A stretch of DNA of 64,000 nucleotides from the NCBI GenBank assembly GCA_017506175.1, contig JAFVNW010000055.1, forward strand, positions 37,829 through 101,828, read 5' to 3'. Below, piece by piece: positions 42,338-49,505 of the stretch. Within the stretch, counting starts at the first letter, position 1. The number at the start of each line of letters is the position of its first letter. Source of the DNA: Bacteroidales bacterium (lineage in GTDB: Bacteria; Bacteroidota; Bacteroidia; Bacteroidales; WCHB1-69). The position numbers were made by a program, and so were the translations under genes. The notes below the pieces were generated by a model, which searched no databases, was not told the DNA's origin, and saw only the letters and a list, made by a program, of their open reading frames with translations.

Positions 42338-42553
42338 ATGAAAAAAGTATTAGCATTTGCAGCAGCTCTCGTATTGGTAGTAGCTTTCACTTCATGCGAC
42401 AAAAAATGCACCTGCACCACAAAAGTTGGCGGTATTGAATCAAAAACCACTTTCAACTTGGATGAATTGAACGAAAAGTACAAGACGGATTACAAAAAGT
42501 GCTCAGAATTCGATGTCAAAGCTGATGACCAGAATTACACAACTTGCAAATAG
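42338..42553 (+). CDS. Small Cys-patterned lipoprotein, copy 3
   Basis: 71 residues: signal peptide ending VAFTSC, DKKCTCTTKVGGIESKTTFN, LDELNEKYKTDYKKCSEF, and TTCK at the end. It is the closest paralogue of copy 1 (same DKKCTCTT opening and KYxTDxKKCSEF core). It has its own promoter box and terminator. Confidence 0.78.
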   Translation: MKKVLAFAAALVLVVAFTSCDKKCTCTTKVGGIESKTTFNLDELNEKYKTDYKKCSEFDVKADDQNYTTCK

Positions 42554-42574
42554 CATTTTACTTACCCCAAATGG

Positions 42575-42606
42575 AACGGACGCTATATTTGCGTCCGTTT
42601 TTTTTA
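42575..42606 (+). terminator. Terminator after Cys lipoprotein copy 3
   Basis: AACGGACGC (42575-42583) pairs perfectly with GCGTCCGTT (42591-42599), 7-nt loop, then a T-run. Confidence 0.88.
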
Positions 42607-42658
42607 TCTTTCGGAACGTCATTTTTTGAAGCGAGGGAATTTCAATCGAAAAAAATTG

Positions 42659-42666
42659 TATTTTTG
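42659..42666 (+). promoter_or_regulatory. -7 box (TATTTTTG) of the fourth Cys lipoprotein gene
   Basis: TATTTTTG, 30 bp before the ATG at 42697. Confidence 0.55.
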
Positions 42667-42696
42667 CGCGTCAAATCGAATTAATCTGAAATCAAT

Positions 42697-42918
42697 ATGA
42701 AAAAGTTTTTCGCCGTATTATTTTTAGCCGCCATTGCAACCGCTTCGTTTTCATGCGCCAGAGAATGCATCTGCACCGGCACGCATCCCAGCTCCGACCT
42801 CGCCATCGAAGAGCACAGTTATGGCAAGATGACCACCAAGGAGTGCCAGGACAAGCAGTACCGGATGAACACGGACACCCTGTTTGCCACCAACAAGACT
42901 TGGGTCTGCGAAAACTAA
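42697..42918 (+). CDS. Small Cys-patterned lipoprotein, copy 4 (diverged)
   Basis: 73 residues with signal and lipobox TASFSC, then ARECICTGTHPSSDL, KMTTKECQDKQY and TWVCEN. The spacing of lipid Cys, C-x-C, later Cys and final Cys is as in copies 1-3 while the rest has diverged. Its stop overlaps by a few bases the stop of the converging thioredoxin-like gene. Confidence 0.72.
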   Translation: MKKFFAVLFLAAIATASFSCARECICTGTHPSSDLAIEEHSYGKMTTKECQDKQYRMNTDTLFATNKTWVCEN

Positions 42919-43538
42919 TTCTCCTCTCCGATAAAATCCCTGATGTCGCTTTCTGAAATCCCTCGATAATTGAAAGCGCCCACAACCTTTCCGTTACTTA
43001 CTTTGATGAAAGTGGGGAAATTTCCGTATACCATATCCACGGCCAAAAAGGGCGAAATGCGGTAGGTCTCATATTCCCAGTTTTTTGTAATTCGCAGAAA
43101 ACGGGCGCAATGTGCGTTGTCGCCGCCCCAAACCAAGATTTTGTAACGCTCTTTCGGCAATCCATCCCGCTTGAAAATATCGTGCATCAGCCCGCAACTC
43201 TGCTTGCAATACTTACATCCAGCACTAACCACGGCGATGATGTAGTTTCCAGCGTCGAAAGTTAGATAGTTGGTGTCCATCTCAAAGACAACCGTATCCT
43301 CTTTTTCTAAATATTTCACGTCGTAAAAATGCATGAAAATGGCAGAATCGGCTATGGCTTTGTCGAAAATGGGCGTGGCCACCTGGTCGGATTTGGAGAA
43401 AATTTTATTGTAAATCGCATTCGGCGGAAAGAGGACAAAAGTCAAGACGAACACCAAGACACCCAGACAGGTGTAGGTGATGATTTTAAAACGGCGGCTG
43501 TAATCCTTTTCCGTATAATGCAAACGTATTCTTTTCAT
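42915..43538 (-). CDS. Membrane-anchored thioredoxin-like protein
   Basis: 207 residues. An N-terminal basic stretch and one hydrophobic segment (about 20-40, TYTCLGVLVFVLTFVLFP) anchor a periplasmic domain. AGCKYCKQSCGLMHD carries Cys108-Lys-Tyr-Cys111 and a third Cys at 115, and FPTFIKVSNGKVVGAF has the cis-Pro position of thioredoxin folds. It is probably an oxidoreductase. It converges on the small Cys lipoprotein genes, with the exported thioredoxin gene on their other side. Confidence 0.75.
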   Translation of the reverse strand: MKRIRLHYTEKDYSRRFKIITYTCLGVLVFVLTFVLFPPNAIYNKIFSKSDQVATPIFDKAIADSAIFMHFYDVKYLEKEDTVVFEMDTNYLTFDAGNYIIAVVSAGCKYCKQSCGLMHDIFKRDGLPKERYKILVWGGDNAHCARFLRITKNWEYETYRISPFLAVDMVYGNFPTFIKVSNGKVVGAFNYRGISESDIRDFIGEEN

Positions 43539-43577
43539 CTTTCAAAAATCTGCCGCAAGGATTGAATTTGCGGTCGG

Positions 43578-43585
43578 CAAAAGTA
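43578..43585 (-). promoter_or_regulatory. -7 box (TACTTTTG) of the membrane thioredoxin-like gene
   Basis: TACTTTTG on the minus strand, 39 bp before the ATG at 43538. Confidence 0.5.
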
Positions 43586-43612
43586 CCATTTTTTTTAATT
43601 ATGTGCAGCGAT

Positions 43613-43708
43613 TTAACGTAAAAAGCCGCTTGCACATTCTGCGAAAATCCGGCTTTCCACCAACTCGCAGAGAATGTGACCGATCATGATGTGGCTTTCC
43701 TGGATGCG
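43613..43708 (-). pseudogene. GmhA-type sedoheptulose-7-P isomerase, C-terminal remnant
   Basis: The minus strand ends at TAA 43613-43615 and reads RIQESHIMIGHILCELVES in the last ~30 codons, the typical end of GmhA (VQExHxxIGHxLCExVE). Everything upstream of that is lost. In hddA-hddC operons gmhA often follows hddC; this remnant lies in that position. An intact but different GmhA-like gene lies at 48637-49293. Confidence 0.7.
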
Positions 43709-43744
43709 GGGAGGCGGGAGTTGCCTTTGGGAATGCCGGCGGGG

Positions 43745-43845
43745 AAGCTGTGCTGAAGGGTGATTTCTTCAATTGATATCACGAATCTTGGCCACGCGTA
43801 ATTTTTTCCTCCACGATATTCTGTTCAAATGCCTCATGTAGTGGG
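43745..43845 (-). pseudogene. Glycosyltransferase C-terminal remnant
   Basis: The minus strand reads EAFEQNIVEEK and, after a one-base slip in the A-run, YAWPRF, matching the end of the intact glycosyltransferase at 45835-46962 (EEFERNIVEEKKKYAWSRF). DNA identity over ~50 bp is also visible (CTCCACGATATTC). Only ~30 codons remain, next to the GmhA remnant. Confidence 0.65.
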
Positions 43846-43855
43846 CAGGAATTAT

Positions 43856-44551
43856 TTAGAACTCCCTTTGCGCCCGTGCGTAGTCTTCAGGAATGCCAAT
43901 GTCGATGAAATAACCGTCAGAACGCATCGCATAAAAGGGCATTTCACAGACGTATTTCTCCATCAGGTCTTTTTCAAAAGAGAATTTTTGGGGAAGATAA
44001 ATATTTTGTAATAATTTCTTATTTATCAGATAAATACCACCATTTATATCTCCTTCACCAACTGCATTGTTTTTTTCTGTAAACTGGAGAATCCGTCCGT
44101 TTCCGTCCGTACTCACGCTGCCGTAACGGCTGGTATCGGCCACGTGACGTAAAACGATACTGAGTGTCCCTTGCGAATCAGTATGAAATTGTTCCAGCGC
44201 CGAAAGGTCGGCCTTGAAGAGTGTATCACCATTAAGGACCAGCACATTGTCATTTGTGCAGAACGACAGGGCGTAGGCAATGCCGCCGCCTGTGCCTAAC
44301 GGTTCCGTTTCCACGGCGTAACTAATCTCCAAAGATTGATAGGCATTACCGAAATACTCCTCAACTTTCTCATGCAGATAACCCACCGAAAGAACCACTT
44401 TCGTATAGTGGTAATCCATCAGATAATCAAGAACGTAGGTCAGGAACGGCCGGCCGTTGACGGGGGCCATCGGCTTGGGAACGTCTTTCACCACCCCCTG
44501 CAGACGGGTGCCGAACCCACCGGCCAAAATGATTGCTTCCTTGTTGGTCAT
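43856..44551 (-). CDS. hddC: D-glycero-D-manno-heptose 1-phosphate guanylyltransferase (HddC-like)
   Basis: 231 residues of nucleotidyltransferase. AIILAGGFGTRLQGVVKDVPKPMAPV is the nucleotide-binding start; VLNGDTLF binds metal, and GTGGGIAYAL, GDINGGIYLI, and YFIDIGIPEDYARAQ are typical. Together with HddA next door it should make GDP-D-glycero-alpha-D-manno-heptose for surface polysaccharide. The GmhB phosphatase of this pathway is not in the window. The name rests on the HddA neighbour; other sugar-1-P nucleotidyltransferases look alike. Confidence 0.82.
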   Translation of the reverse strand: MTNKEAIILAGGFGTRLQGVVKDVPKPMAPVNGRPFLTYVLDYLMDYHYTKVVLSVGYLHEKVEEYFGNAYQSLEISYAVETEPLGTGGGIAYALSFCTNDNVLVLNGDTLFKADLSALEQFHTDSQGTLSIVLRHVADTSRYGSVSTDGNGRILQFTEKNNAVGEGDINGGIYLINKKLLQNIYLPQKFSFEKDLMEKYVCEMPFYAMRSDGYFIDIGIPEDYARAQREF

Positions 44552-44572
44552 TGTTGTTGTTTTATATCATAA

Positions 44573-44632
44573 TAGAGACGCACGGCCGTGCGTCTCTACT
44601 TTCAATTTTCATTTTTCAATTCTCAATTCTGG
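44573..44632. repeat. Perfect GTAGAGACG-type palindrome plus adjoining A/T repeat
   Basis: A 26-bp perfect palindrome (TAGAGACGCACGG and its complement) at 44573-44598, followed at 44600-44632 by TTCAATTTTCATTTTTCAATTC, a reverse-strand copy of the A/T repeat family. The two families sit together at the 3' end of hddA. Confidence 0.82.
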
Positions 44633-44633
44633 A

Positions 44634-45656
44634 TTACATCGTCCATGTTTTCAGGCCCTCGTTCACAAATTCGTACCGTTTGGCCTGTCCGCCGAATGTG
44701 TTCAGGGCGTCAATGACTGCATAACGGGTAGTGGAGGGGCAGTAGAAGAACATGAAGCCGCCGCCGCCTGCGCCAGAAATCTTGCCGCCTGAGGCCCCCG
44801 CTTTTAATGCGGCATCATAAACGCTGTCAATCAGTTCATTACTGATACTGTCGGCCATCTGCTTCTTATACTGCCATCCAAAATTCAGGATGTCGCCAAT
44901 AGCATCGATGTCGCCTTTCAGCAATGTTTCCTTCATCTGGATGGCCTGTTCCTTCAGTTTCAGCATGGCATCAATGGACTTCTGTTTCTTCGCTTTGACG
45001 TTTTTCTGCTGGTCTTCAATGATTTTCGCCGAAATGTGGCTGGTGGCCGTGTAGTAGAGCACAAGATTGTGTGCCAGCTCGTCCATATAGCGCTGACGAA
45101 TACGCAACGGATTGACAATCACATTATTGCCAATAAATTCCATATAATTGAATCCCCCAAAAGTAGCGGCATACTGGTCTTGTTTGCCACCAGTCATCGC
45201 CAAGTCCTCACGCTCGATTTCGTAAGCGAGGTGGGCAATGTCGTACTCGCCCAACGGCAGTTTTAACCATTCCACAAACGCTCCCAAAATCGAGACCACG
45301 AGCGTGGAGGAGGTGCCTAATCCGGAGCCGGGAGGAGAGTCCACGAAGCTGGAAATCTTGAACGACAGCGGCTTGTGTGTAAACTGTTTGACGATACGAT
45401 TATATACGCCCTTATGCAAGATGAAGAATCCCTCGGGCTTCACTTCCTCGCAACTGTCGAACTCCTCGCGCAGCTCGGGACGGGCGGGGTTGTCGAACAC
45501 AATCTTGCCATCGTCCGTAGGCACTAACGTCGTGTAGGCGTACATGTTGATGGTGGCGTTGAGGATGGCTCCACCATAGATATCGGAAAATGGAGACACG
45601 TCGGTGCCGCCACCGGCCAATCCCAATCTCAAGGGTGCTTTGCTTCTGATGATCAT
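44634..45656 (-). CDS. hddA: D-glycero-D-manno-heptose 7-phosphate kinase (HddA-like GHMP kinase)
   Basis: 340 residues. MIIRSKAPLRLGLAGGGTDVSPF is the GHMP-kinase start; the phosphate loop is PPGSGLGTSSTLVVSILGAF (about 97-116), and the third motif is KISGAGGGGFMFFYC. The kinase phosphorylates the anomeric position of sedoheptulose-derived heptose 7-phosphate. A longer frame from 45704 has no ATG before 45656, which gives the normal N-terminus. It is followed by hddC. Confidence 0.87.
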   Translation of the reverse strand: MIIRSKAPLRLGLAGGGTDVSPFSDIYGGAILNATINMYAYTTLVPTDDGKIVFDNPARPELREEFDSCEEVKPEGFFILHKGVYNRIVKQFTHKPLSFKISSFVDSPPGSGLGTSSTLVVSILGAFVEWLKLPLGEYDIAHLAYEIEREDLAMTGGKQDQYAATFGGFNYMEFIGNNVIVNPLRIRQRYMDELAHNLVLYYTATSHISAKIIEDQQKNVKAKKQKSIDAMLKLKEQAIQMKETLLKGDIDAIGDILNFGWQYKKQMADSISNELIDSVYDAALKAGASGGKISGAGGGGFMFFYCPSTTRYAVIDALNTFGGQAKRYEFVNEGLKTWTM

Positions 45657-45692
45657 ATTTTGTTGATTTCGTTTTTCTAATAAATTATCCCA

Positions 45693-45707
45693 GTAGAGAC
45701 GCACGGC
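45693..45707. repeat. Half copy of the GTAGAGACG palindrome
   Basis: GTAGAGACGCACGGC, identical to the left half (plus the centre) of the palindrome at 44573-44598. Confidence 0.7.
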
Positions 45708-45715
45708 ATTTATGA

Positions 45716-45820
45716 GGGTGACTAAAAAGGAAAATGAAGTCCCTGAGATTTCAATATTCGCGAAGTCGCTCCATCAGGGGTCCGAATAAAAAAACGTCGT
45801 AAAGGACTTTTTAGTCACCC
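45716..45820. mobile_element. MITE-like element with 14-bp terminal inverted repeats
   Basis: GGGTGACTAAAAAG (45716-45729) and CTTTTTAGTCACCC (45807-45820) are a perfect inverted pair 105 bp end to end. Inside is another short inverted pair, CCCTGA/TCAGGG. There is no reading frame. This is the size and form of a MITE or of a long terminator-like hairpin; no clear target duplication was seen, and it lies between the 5' end of hddA and the 3' end of the glycosyltransferase gene. Confidence 0.6.
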
Positions 45821-45834
45821 CCTACATTATGTTT

Positions 45835-46962
45835 TTATGGTCTGTAAACCTCCTCCATCGTTTCAATAAATCGCGACCACGCATATTTTTTCTTTTCCTC
45901 CACGATATTCCGTTCGAATTCCTCTTGTTTGTTTTCATCGAAGAAACGGTGCAGCGCATCGGCAAGCTGCTGGGCATCAGGCTCGACGACGTAACCGATT
46001 TTGCCGTCGGGCACGATTTCGGGCAGGCCACCTACGTTGGTCACCAGCATCGGTTTCTCGAAATGGAAGGCTATCTGGGTCACACCGCTCTGGGTGGCCG
46101 TCTTATAGGGCTGTGCCACAATGTCGGCAGCAGAAAAGTAGCGGTTTACCTCGCTGTCGGGAATGAAATCGGTACAAAGAACTACTCTTTCTTCTATTTC
46201 CAACTCCTTGATTTGGTTGAGATAAGGAGCGGAATCTCCATAAAACTCGCCGGCCACAATCAGTTTCACGTTATCCTCTTTCAGACGGTTATCGGTGAAT
46301 GCCTCCAACAGTAGGTCCAATCCCTTGTAGCCACGGATGAACCCAAAAAACAGCACGTAGCGAAAATCGGGTGACAGGTTCAGCAACGAGAGAGCCTCTT
46401 CGCGGGAAAGCCGTTTGCCGTAGTGGTCGTACAGAGGGTGCGGGCAGAAAGCCGCCGGCTTGTCTTTCGTGAACAGCCTTAAATCCGCCAGCACCGACTT
46501 CGACATGGCCACAAAGCCGTCGGTAGGCTTAATGAAATAGCGCACAAACATCTTGTCGCCGGGACGATGTTCATGAGGGATGACATTGTCGAGGATAGAA
46601 ATCAGGCGAGTGTGTTTGTTCTTACGTACCTTCCGTGCAATTGTACCGAAGCATGGAGCCATAAAGGGCAGCCAGAACTTGGTGATCATCAGGTCGGGTT
46701 TCAATCGCGCAATCTCGCGTCCGACTTTGCACCAATTGAATGGATTGTACGAATGCACTTTTCGTACAATGTTAAGGTCTTGAGGCGCGGGTTCGGTGCT
46801 GTATTGTGTCTTTCCTGGGAAGAGGAAGTTGGGGTATTGATGTGTAAATGTGTAGATTATAACCTCATGACCCATACTCTTGTACTCGCGGGCAAGCCGT
46901 TCGTTGAAAGCAGAAAGTCCACCGCGGTAGGGGTATGCTGTACCGAGAATGACGATTTTCAT
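45835..46962 (-). CDS. GT4-type glycosyltransferase
   Basis: 375 residues. The N-terminal half starts KIVILGTAYPYRGGLSAFNERLAREY and the C-terminal half has YVLFFGFIRGYKGLDLLLEAF, DFIPDSEVNRYFSAADIVAQPYKTATQSGVTQIAFHFEKPM with the conserved Glu-type motif region; GT-B fold. It should add a sugar to lipid-linked surface glycan in the cytoplasm, most plausibly with the neighbouring heptose genes. ATG at 46962 follows a -7 box; the frame from 47022 is an extension. Confidence 0.88.
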   Translation of the reverse strand: MKIVILGTAYPYRGGLSAFNERLAREYKSMGHEVIIYTFTHQYPNFLFPGKTQYSTEPAPQDLNIVRKVHSYNPFNWCKVGREIARLKPDLMITKFWLPFMAPCFGTIARKVRKNKHTRLISILDNVIPHEHRPGDKMFVRYFIKPTDGFVAMSKSVLADLRLFTKDKPAAFCPHPLYDHYGKRLSREEALSLLNLSPDFRYVLFFGFIRGYKGLDLLLEAFTDNRLKEDNVKLIVAGEFYGDSAPYLNQIKELEIEERVVLCTDFIPDSEVNRYFSAADIVAQPYKTATQSGVTQIAFHFEKPMLVTNVGGLPEIVPDGKIGYVVEPDAQQLADALHRFFDENKQEEFERNIVEEKKKYAWSRFIETMEEVYRP

Positions 46963-46981
46963 AGAATTAATTTTAGAAGTG

Positions 46982-46989
46982 CAAAGATA
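46982..46989 (-). promoter_or_regulatory. -7 box (TATCTTTG) of the glycosyltransferase-heptose operon
   Basis: TATCTTTG on the minus strand, 19 bp before the ATG at 46962. Confidence 0.6.
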
Positions 46990-47045
46990 GGGAAAAATAT
47001 TGGGGTTCATTTCATACAACATAAAAACTTTTCTTATAACAATTT

Positions 47046-47103
47046 TATATGAAAAAACATATAATTTTATAAAAAATCACAAAAATACATGAAAAAGCAT
47101 ATA
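47046..47103. promoter_or_regulatory. Two palindromic sites, likely HipB operators
   Basis: TATATG-AAAAAA-CATATA (47046-47063) and TACATG-AAAAAG-CATATA (47086-47103) have centres 40 bp apart, about four helical turns, on the same face of DNA. A third weaker half-site pair (CATATAAAAACATG) overlaps the start of the HipB gene (47139-47152). The sites fit autorepression by the HTH antitoxin. Confidence 0.6.
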
Positions 47104-47149
47104 ATTCAAGAAAAAAAGTGCATTTTTGCAGACGAAATCATATAAAAAC

Positions 47150-47362
47150 ATGAAAACACGATTGTCGCTATGCGTAAAGGCATTACGCAAAAAATACGGT
47201 TTCACACAGGAAGAATTGGCTTACCGTTCTGGCGTGAGTTTGTTCTTTGTCCGCGAATTGGAACAGGGAAAAACATCGCAACGGATGGATATGGTGAACA
47301 AGGTTCTCAACCTATTTGATTATGAATTAGCACCTCAAAAGAGAGAACATGCGCAGAGCTAA
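47150..47362 (+). CDS. hipB: HTH antitoxin-like regulator (HipB-type)
   Basis: 70 residues, XRE helix-turn-helix: LCVKALRKKYGFTQEELAYRSGVSLFFVRELEQGKTSQRMDMVNKVLNLFDYEL. It lies 14 bp into overlap with the next gene (HipS-like) and heads a three-gene unit. It should repress its own operon through the palindromes upstream and help hold the kinase inactive. Start: ATG 47150; the frame from 47126 begins with TTG in a T-rich -7-like stretch. Confidence 0.9.
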   Translation: MKTRLSLCVKALRKKYGFTQEELAYRSGVSLFFVRELEQGKTSQRMDMVNKVLNLFDYELAPQKREHAQS

Positions 47363-47678
47363 CATTTTTTATAAGAACCAATTAGCGGGCATTTTGTCCG
47401 AGACAGATTCGGGATACCGTTTTGAGTATTTGCCAGAGTATTTGGCATCGGAAAACGCCCAGCCCGTCAGTTTGACCATGCCCTTATCGAATTTGGCATA
47501 CGAGAGTCCCGTACTTTTTCCGGCTTTCGACGGATTGATCCCAGAAGGGTGGTTGCTGGATGTGGCTCTTCGGAACGCCGATATCAGCTATTTGGACAGA
47601 ATGTCGTTACTGTTGCTCTGTTGCAAGGACTGCATCGGTGCATTAAGTGTGGTTGAAATTCAAGAGAAAGATGAGTAA
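47349..47678 (+). CDS. hipS: HipS-like HipA N-subdomain protein
   Basis: 109 residues matching only the Couple_hipA (N-subdomain 1) of HipA kinases: RANIFYKNQLAGILSETDSGYRFEYL, PVSLTMPL, FPAFDGLIPEGWLLDVAL and LLCCKDCIGALSVVEI. In HipBST systems this fragment is a separate protein (HipS), which there acts as the antitoxin. It overlaps hipB by 14 bp and the kinase gene by 8 bp. Confidence 0.85.
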   Translation: MRRANIFYKNQLAGILSETDSGYRFEYLPEYLASENAQPVSLTMPLSNLAYESPVLFPAFDGLIPEGWLLDVALRNADISYLDRMSLLLLCCKDCIGALSVVEIQEKDE

Positions 47679-48612
47679 ATGTTTGTATTGCAATAAGGAA
47701 ATGAATCCCGGGGAGCAGAATTTCCACAATGCCTGCGCTCGGAAGTTTTTTGGAGTATCCCCTGCCCCTACCTTTGATTACACGCGGGCGGATATGGATG
47801 CGTTGGCAGCGGAAGTCATTCAGAGCCAGACAACGCTGACAGGTGTCCAACCCAAAATCTCACTTCACCTCAACGAACATAAAGGGTGTAGCCGCTTGAC
47901 CATCGTGGGGCTTTGGGGCGGGTTCATTCTCAAACCTCAAACCGATATGTCCCCATATCTGCCCGAAGTGGAGCAGCTTACGATGTGCCTTGCGGAGCAG
48001 TTTGGTATTTCCGTGGTTCCACATTCCCTCATTCGGATGAAAGATGGCGAACTGTGTTACATCACCCGCCGGATCGACCGCCTTCCTTCAAATGAAAAAA
48101 TCGCTATGGAGGACTTGTGCCAGCTGTCGGAACGCCCGACGGAATACAAATACAAAAGCTCTTACGAGCAGGTAGCAAAAATCATCCGTGAGTATTCTTC
48201 ACTCCCTGAAATGGATCTGACGCGCTATTATGAGCTGTTAATTTTCTGCTGGCTGACAGGCAATAACGACATGCACCTCAAAAACTTCGCACTATACAAC
48301 CCAACGGGTGAAGGATTCCGTCTAACTCCCGCTTACGATTTGCTGAATGCGGCATTGGTCAATCCCAAGGATAAGGAAGAGCTGGCACTTACCCTTAACG
48401 GGCGGAAAAAGAAAATTAAATTGGATGATTTTGTTCAAGCGATGCAGAAAGCTGACATTTCTGACAGAATTATCACTAATATTTTCCAGAGATTCCATAA
48501 AAAATATCCCGAATGGGAACAAACCATCCGCAACTCATTCCTTCCCCAAGATTATCAAGATGCCTATTGGCAGATGGTGAAGGACAAGTTGGGGTGTTTG
48601 CAGCTATTATAG
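47671..48612 (+). CDS. hipT: HipT-like Ser/Thr kinase with N-terminal zinc-finger-like motif
   Basis: 313 residues. SKCLYCNKEMNPGEQNFHNACARKFFG (CX2C..HX3C) is an N-terminal treble-clef-like extension not present in E. coli HipT. The kinase core has GVQPKISLHL (residues 58-67), GNNDMHLKNF with catalytic Asp200, and PAYDLLNA with the metal Asp223. In E. coli O127 HipT phosphorylates TrpRS; HipA phosphorylates GltX. Target here is unknown. The gene shares an ATGAGTAA overlap with hipS. Active-site residues are intact, so an active kinase is expected. Confidence 0.88.
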   Translation: MSKCLYCNKEMNPGEQNFHNACARKFFGVSPAPTFDYTRADMDALAAEVIQSQTTLTGVQPKISLHLNEHKGCSRLTIVGLWGGFILKPQTDMSPYLPEVEQLTMCLAEQFGISVVPHSLIRMKDGELCYITRRIDRLPSNEKIAMEDLCQLSERPTEYKYKSSYEQVAKIIREYSSLPEMDLTRYYELLIFCWLTGNNDMHLKNFALYNPTGEGFRLTPAYDLLNAALVNPKDKEELALTLNGRKKKIKLDDFVQAMQKADISDRIITNIFQRFHKKYPEWEQTIRNSFLPQDYQDAYWQMVKDKLGCLQLL

Positions 48613-48636
48613 TCACTTCCTACAGTCATCAAGATC

Positions 48637-49293
48637 TTACCCGAAAAATCTCTCTTCCAGCATTAGGCAGAGGCAATGATAGATGGGGAGGTGCAACTCC
48701 TGAATCTTATACGTTTCAGTTTCAGGAACTTGAATGCACACATCGGCCAATGTGGAGAGTTTGCTTTCCTTGCTACCGGTGAGGCCGACGATTTTCACGC
48801 CTTTGGCTTTTGCCACAATGGCGGCATAGATGATGTTTTTGCTGTTGCCGGAGGTGGAGATGGCGAGGAAGGTGTCGCCGCTATTGCCGAAGCCGAGCAT
48901 CTGCTGAGCAAAGACCAGTTCGGGCACGCAGTCGTTCATGAAGGCGGTGGAGAGTCCCGGGTGGCCGGTGAGAGCGATGGCGGGAAGGGTGCCTTGCAGG
49001 TGTTGCGCTATCGTGGTGCCCATATCCGAATCAATGGACTTGCAGGCTTGGGAGAAGTCGTTGCCGACGGGGCGGGGAAGTTTGAACCCTTTCATCAACT
49101 CGCCGACAATATGTTCGGAGTCGGCGGCGGAACCTCCATTGCCGGCCACCAGCAATTTGTGCTGGGTGAGGTACGACTGCTCCATCAGCAGGTAGGCTTG
49201 TGCAATGGAGTCTTTGCAGCATTGCAGGGTGGGATAGCGTTGCAACAGCGCGAGGATATGGGGTTGAATCTTGTTCTCCAAAAGATTGAGCAT
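48637..49293 (-). CDS. SIS-domain GmhA-like sedoheptulose 7-phosphate isomerase
   Basis: 218 residues. KLLVAGNGGSAADSEHIVGELMKGF and SGDTFLAISTSGNSKNIIYAA are the sugar-phosphate-binding motifs of GmhA; FGNSGDTFLA carries the conserved SGDT. The end YKIQELHLPIYHCLCLMLEE is a variant typical of Bacteroidota heptose or related sugar isomerases. It should feed hddA/hddC. Start 49293 (LNLLENKIQPHI) follows a -7 box; the ATG at 49497 would precede it. Confidence 0.85.
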   Translation of the reverse strand: MLNLLENKIQPHILALLQRYPTLQCCKDSIAQAYLLMEQSYLTQHKLLVAGNGGSAADSEHIVGELMKGFKLPRPVGNDFSQACKSIDSDMGTTIAQHLQGTLPAIALTGHPGLSTAFMNDCVPELVFAQQMLGFGNSGDTFLAISTSGNSKNIIYAAIVAKAKGVKIVGLTGSKESKLSTLADVCIQVPETETYKIQELHLPIYHCLCLMLEERFFG

Positions 49294-49319
49294 GAGCGAC
49301 AAGTTTATGAAATGATTGG

Positions 49320-49327
49320 CAAAAGTA
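49320..49327 (-). promoter_or_regulatory. -7 box (TACTTTTG) of the SIS isomerase gene
   Basis: TACTTTTG on the minus strand, 26 bp before the ATG at 49293; it excludes the longer frame from 49497. Confidence 0.6.
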
Positions 49328-49345
49328 CACATTTTTGTTGACCTG

Positions 49346-49388
49346 TGGATTTGTTGATATATTGTTTTATTGATTTGTTGATATAGAT
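49346..49388. repeat. GATTTGTTGATATA direct repeat
   Basis: GATTTGTTGATATA occurs twice about 24 bp apart between the divergent SIS isomerase and YfhO-like genes. Confidence 0.5.
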
Positions 49389-49461
49389 AATTGACTAATA
49401 GGTATTTAAAATGATTTCTGCAAAAACAAGAACAGAAAGATTGTTGATTGAACTTTTTTGG

Positions 49462-49469
49462 TAATTTTG
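49462..49469 (+). promoter_or_regulatory. -7 box (TAATTTTG) of the YfhO-like gene
   Basis: TAATTTTG, 36 bp before the ATG at 49506; likely promoter of the plus-strand polysaccharide genes. Confidence 0.55.
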
Positions 49470-49505
49470 CAAATTGATTTATTTCTGCGAAAATCATTGT
49501 AATCT

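Noticed and set aside
47349-48612. hipS and hipT as one frameshifted hipA
   Set aside because: The ATGAGTAA overlap, a complete HipS end and a zinc-finger-like N-terminus on HipT fit the known separate-gene HipBST layout better than a sequencing error.
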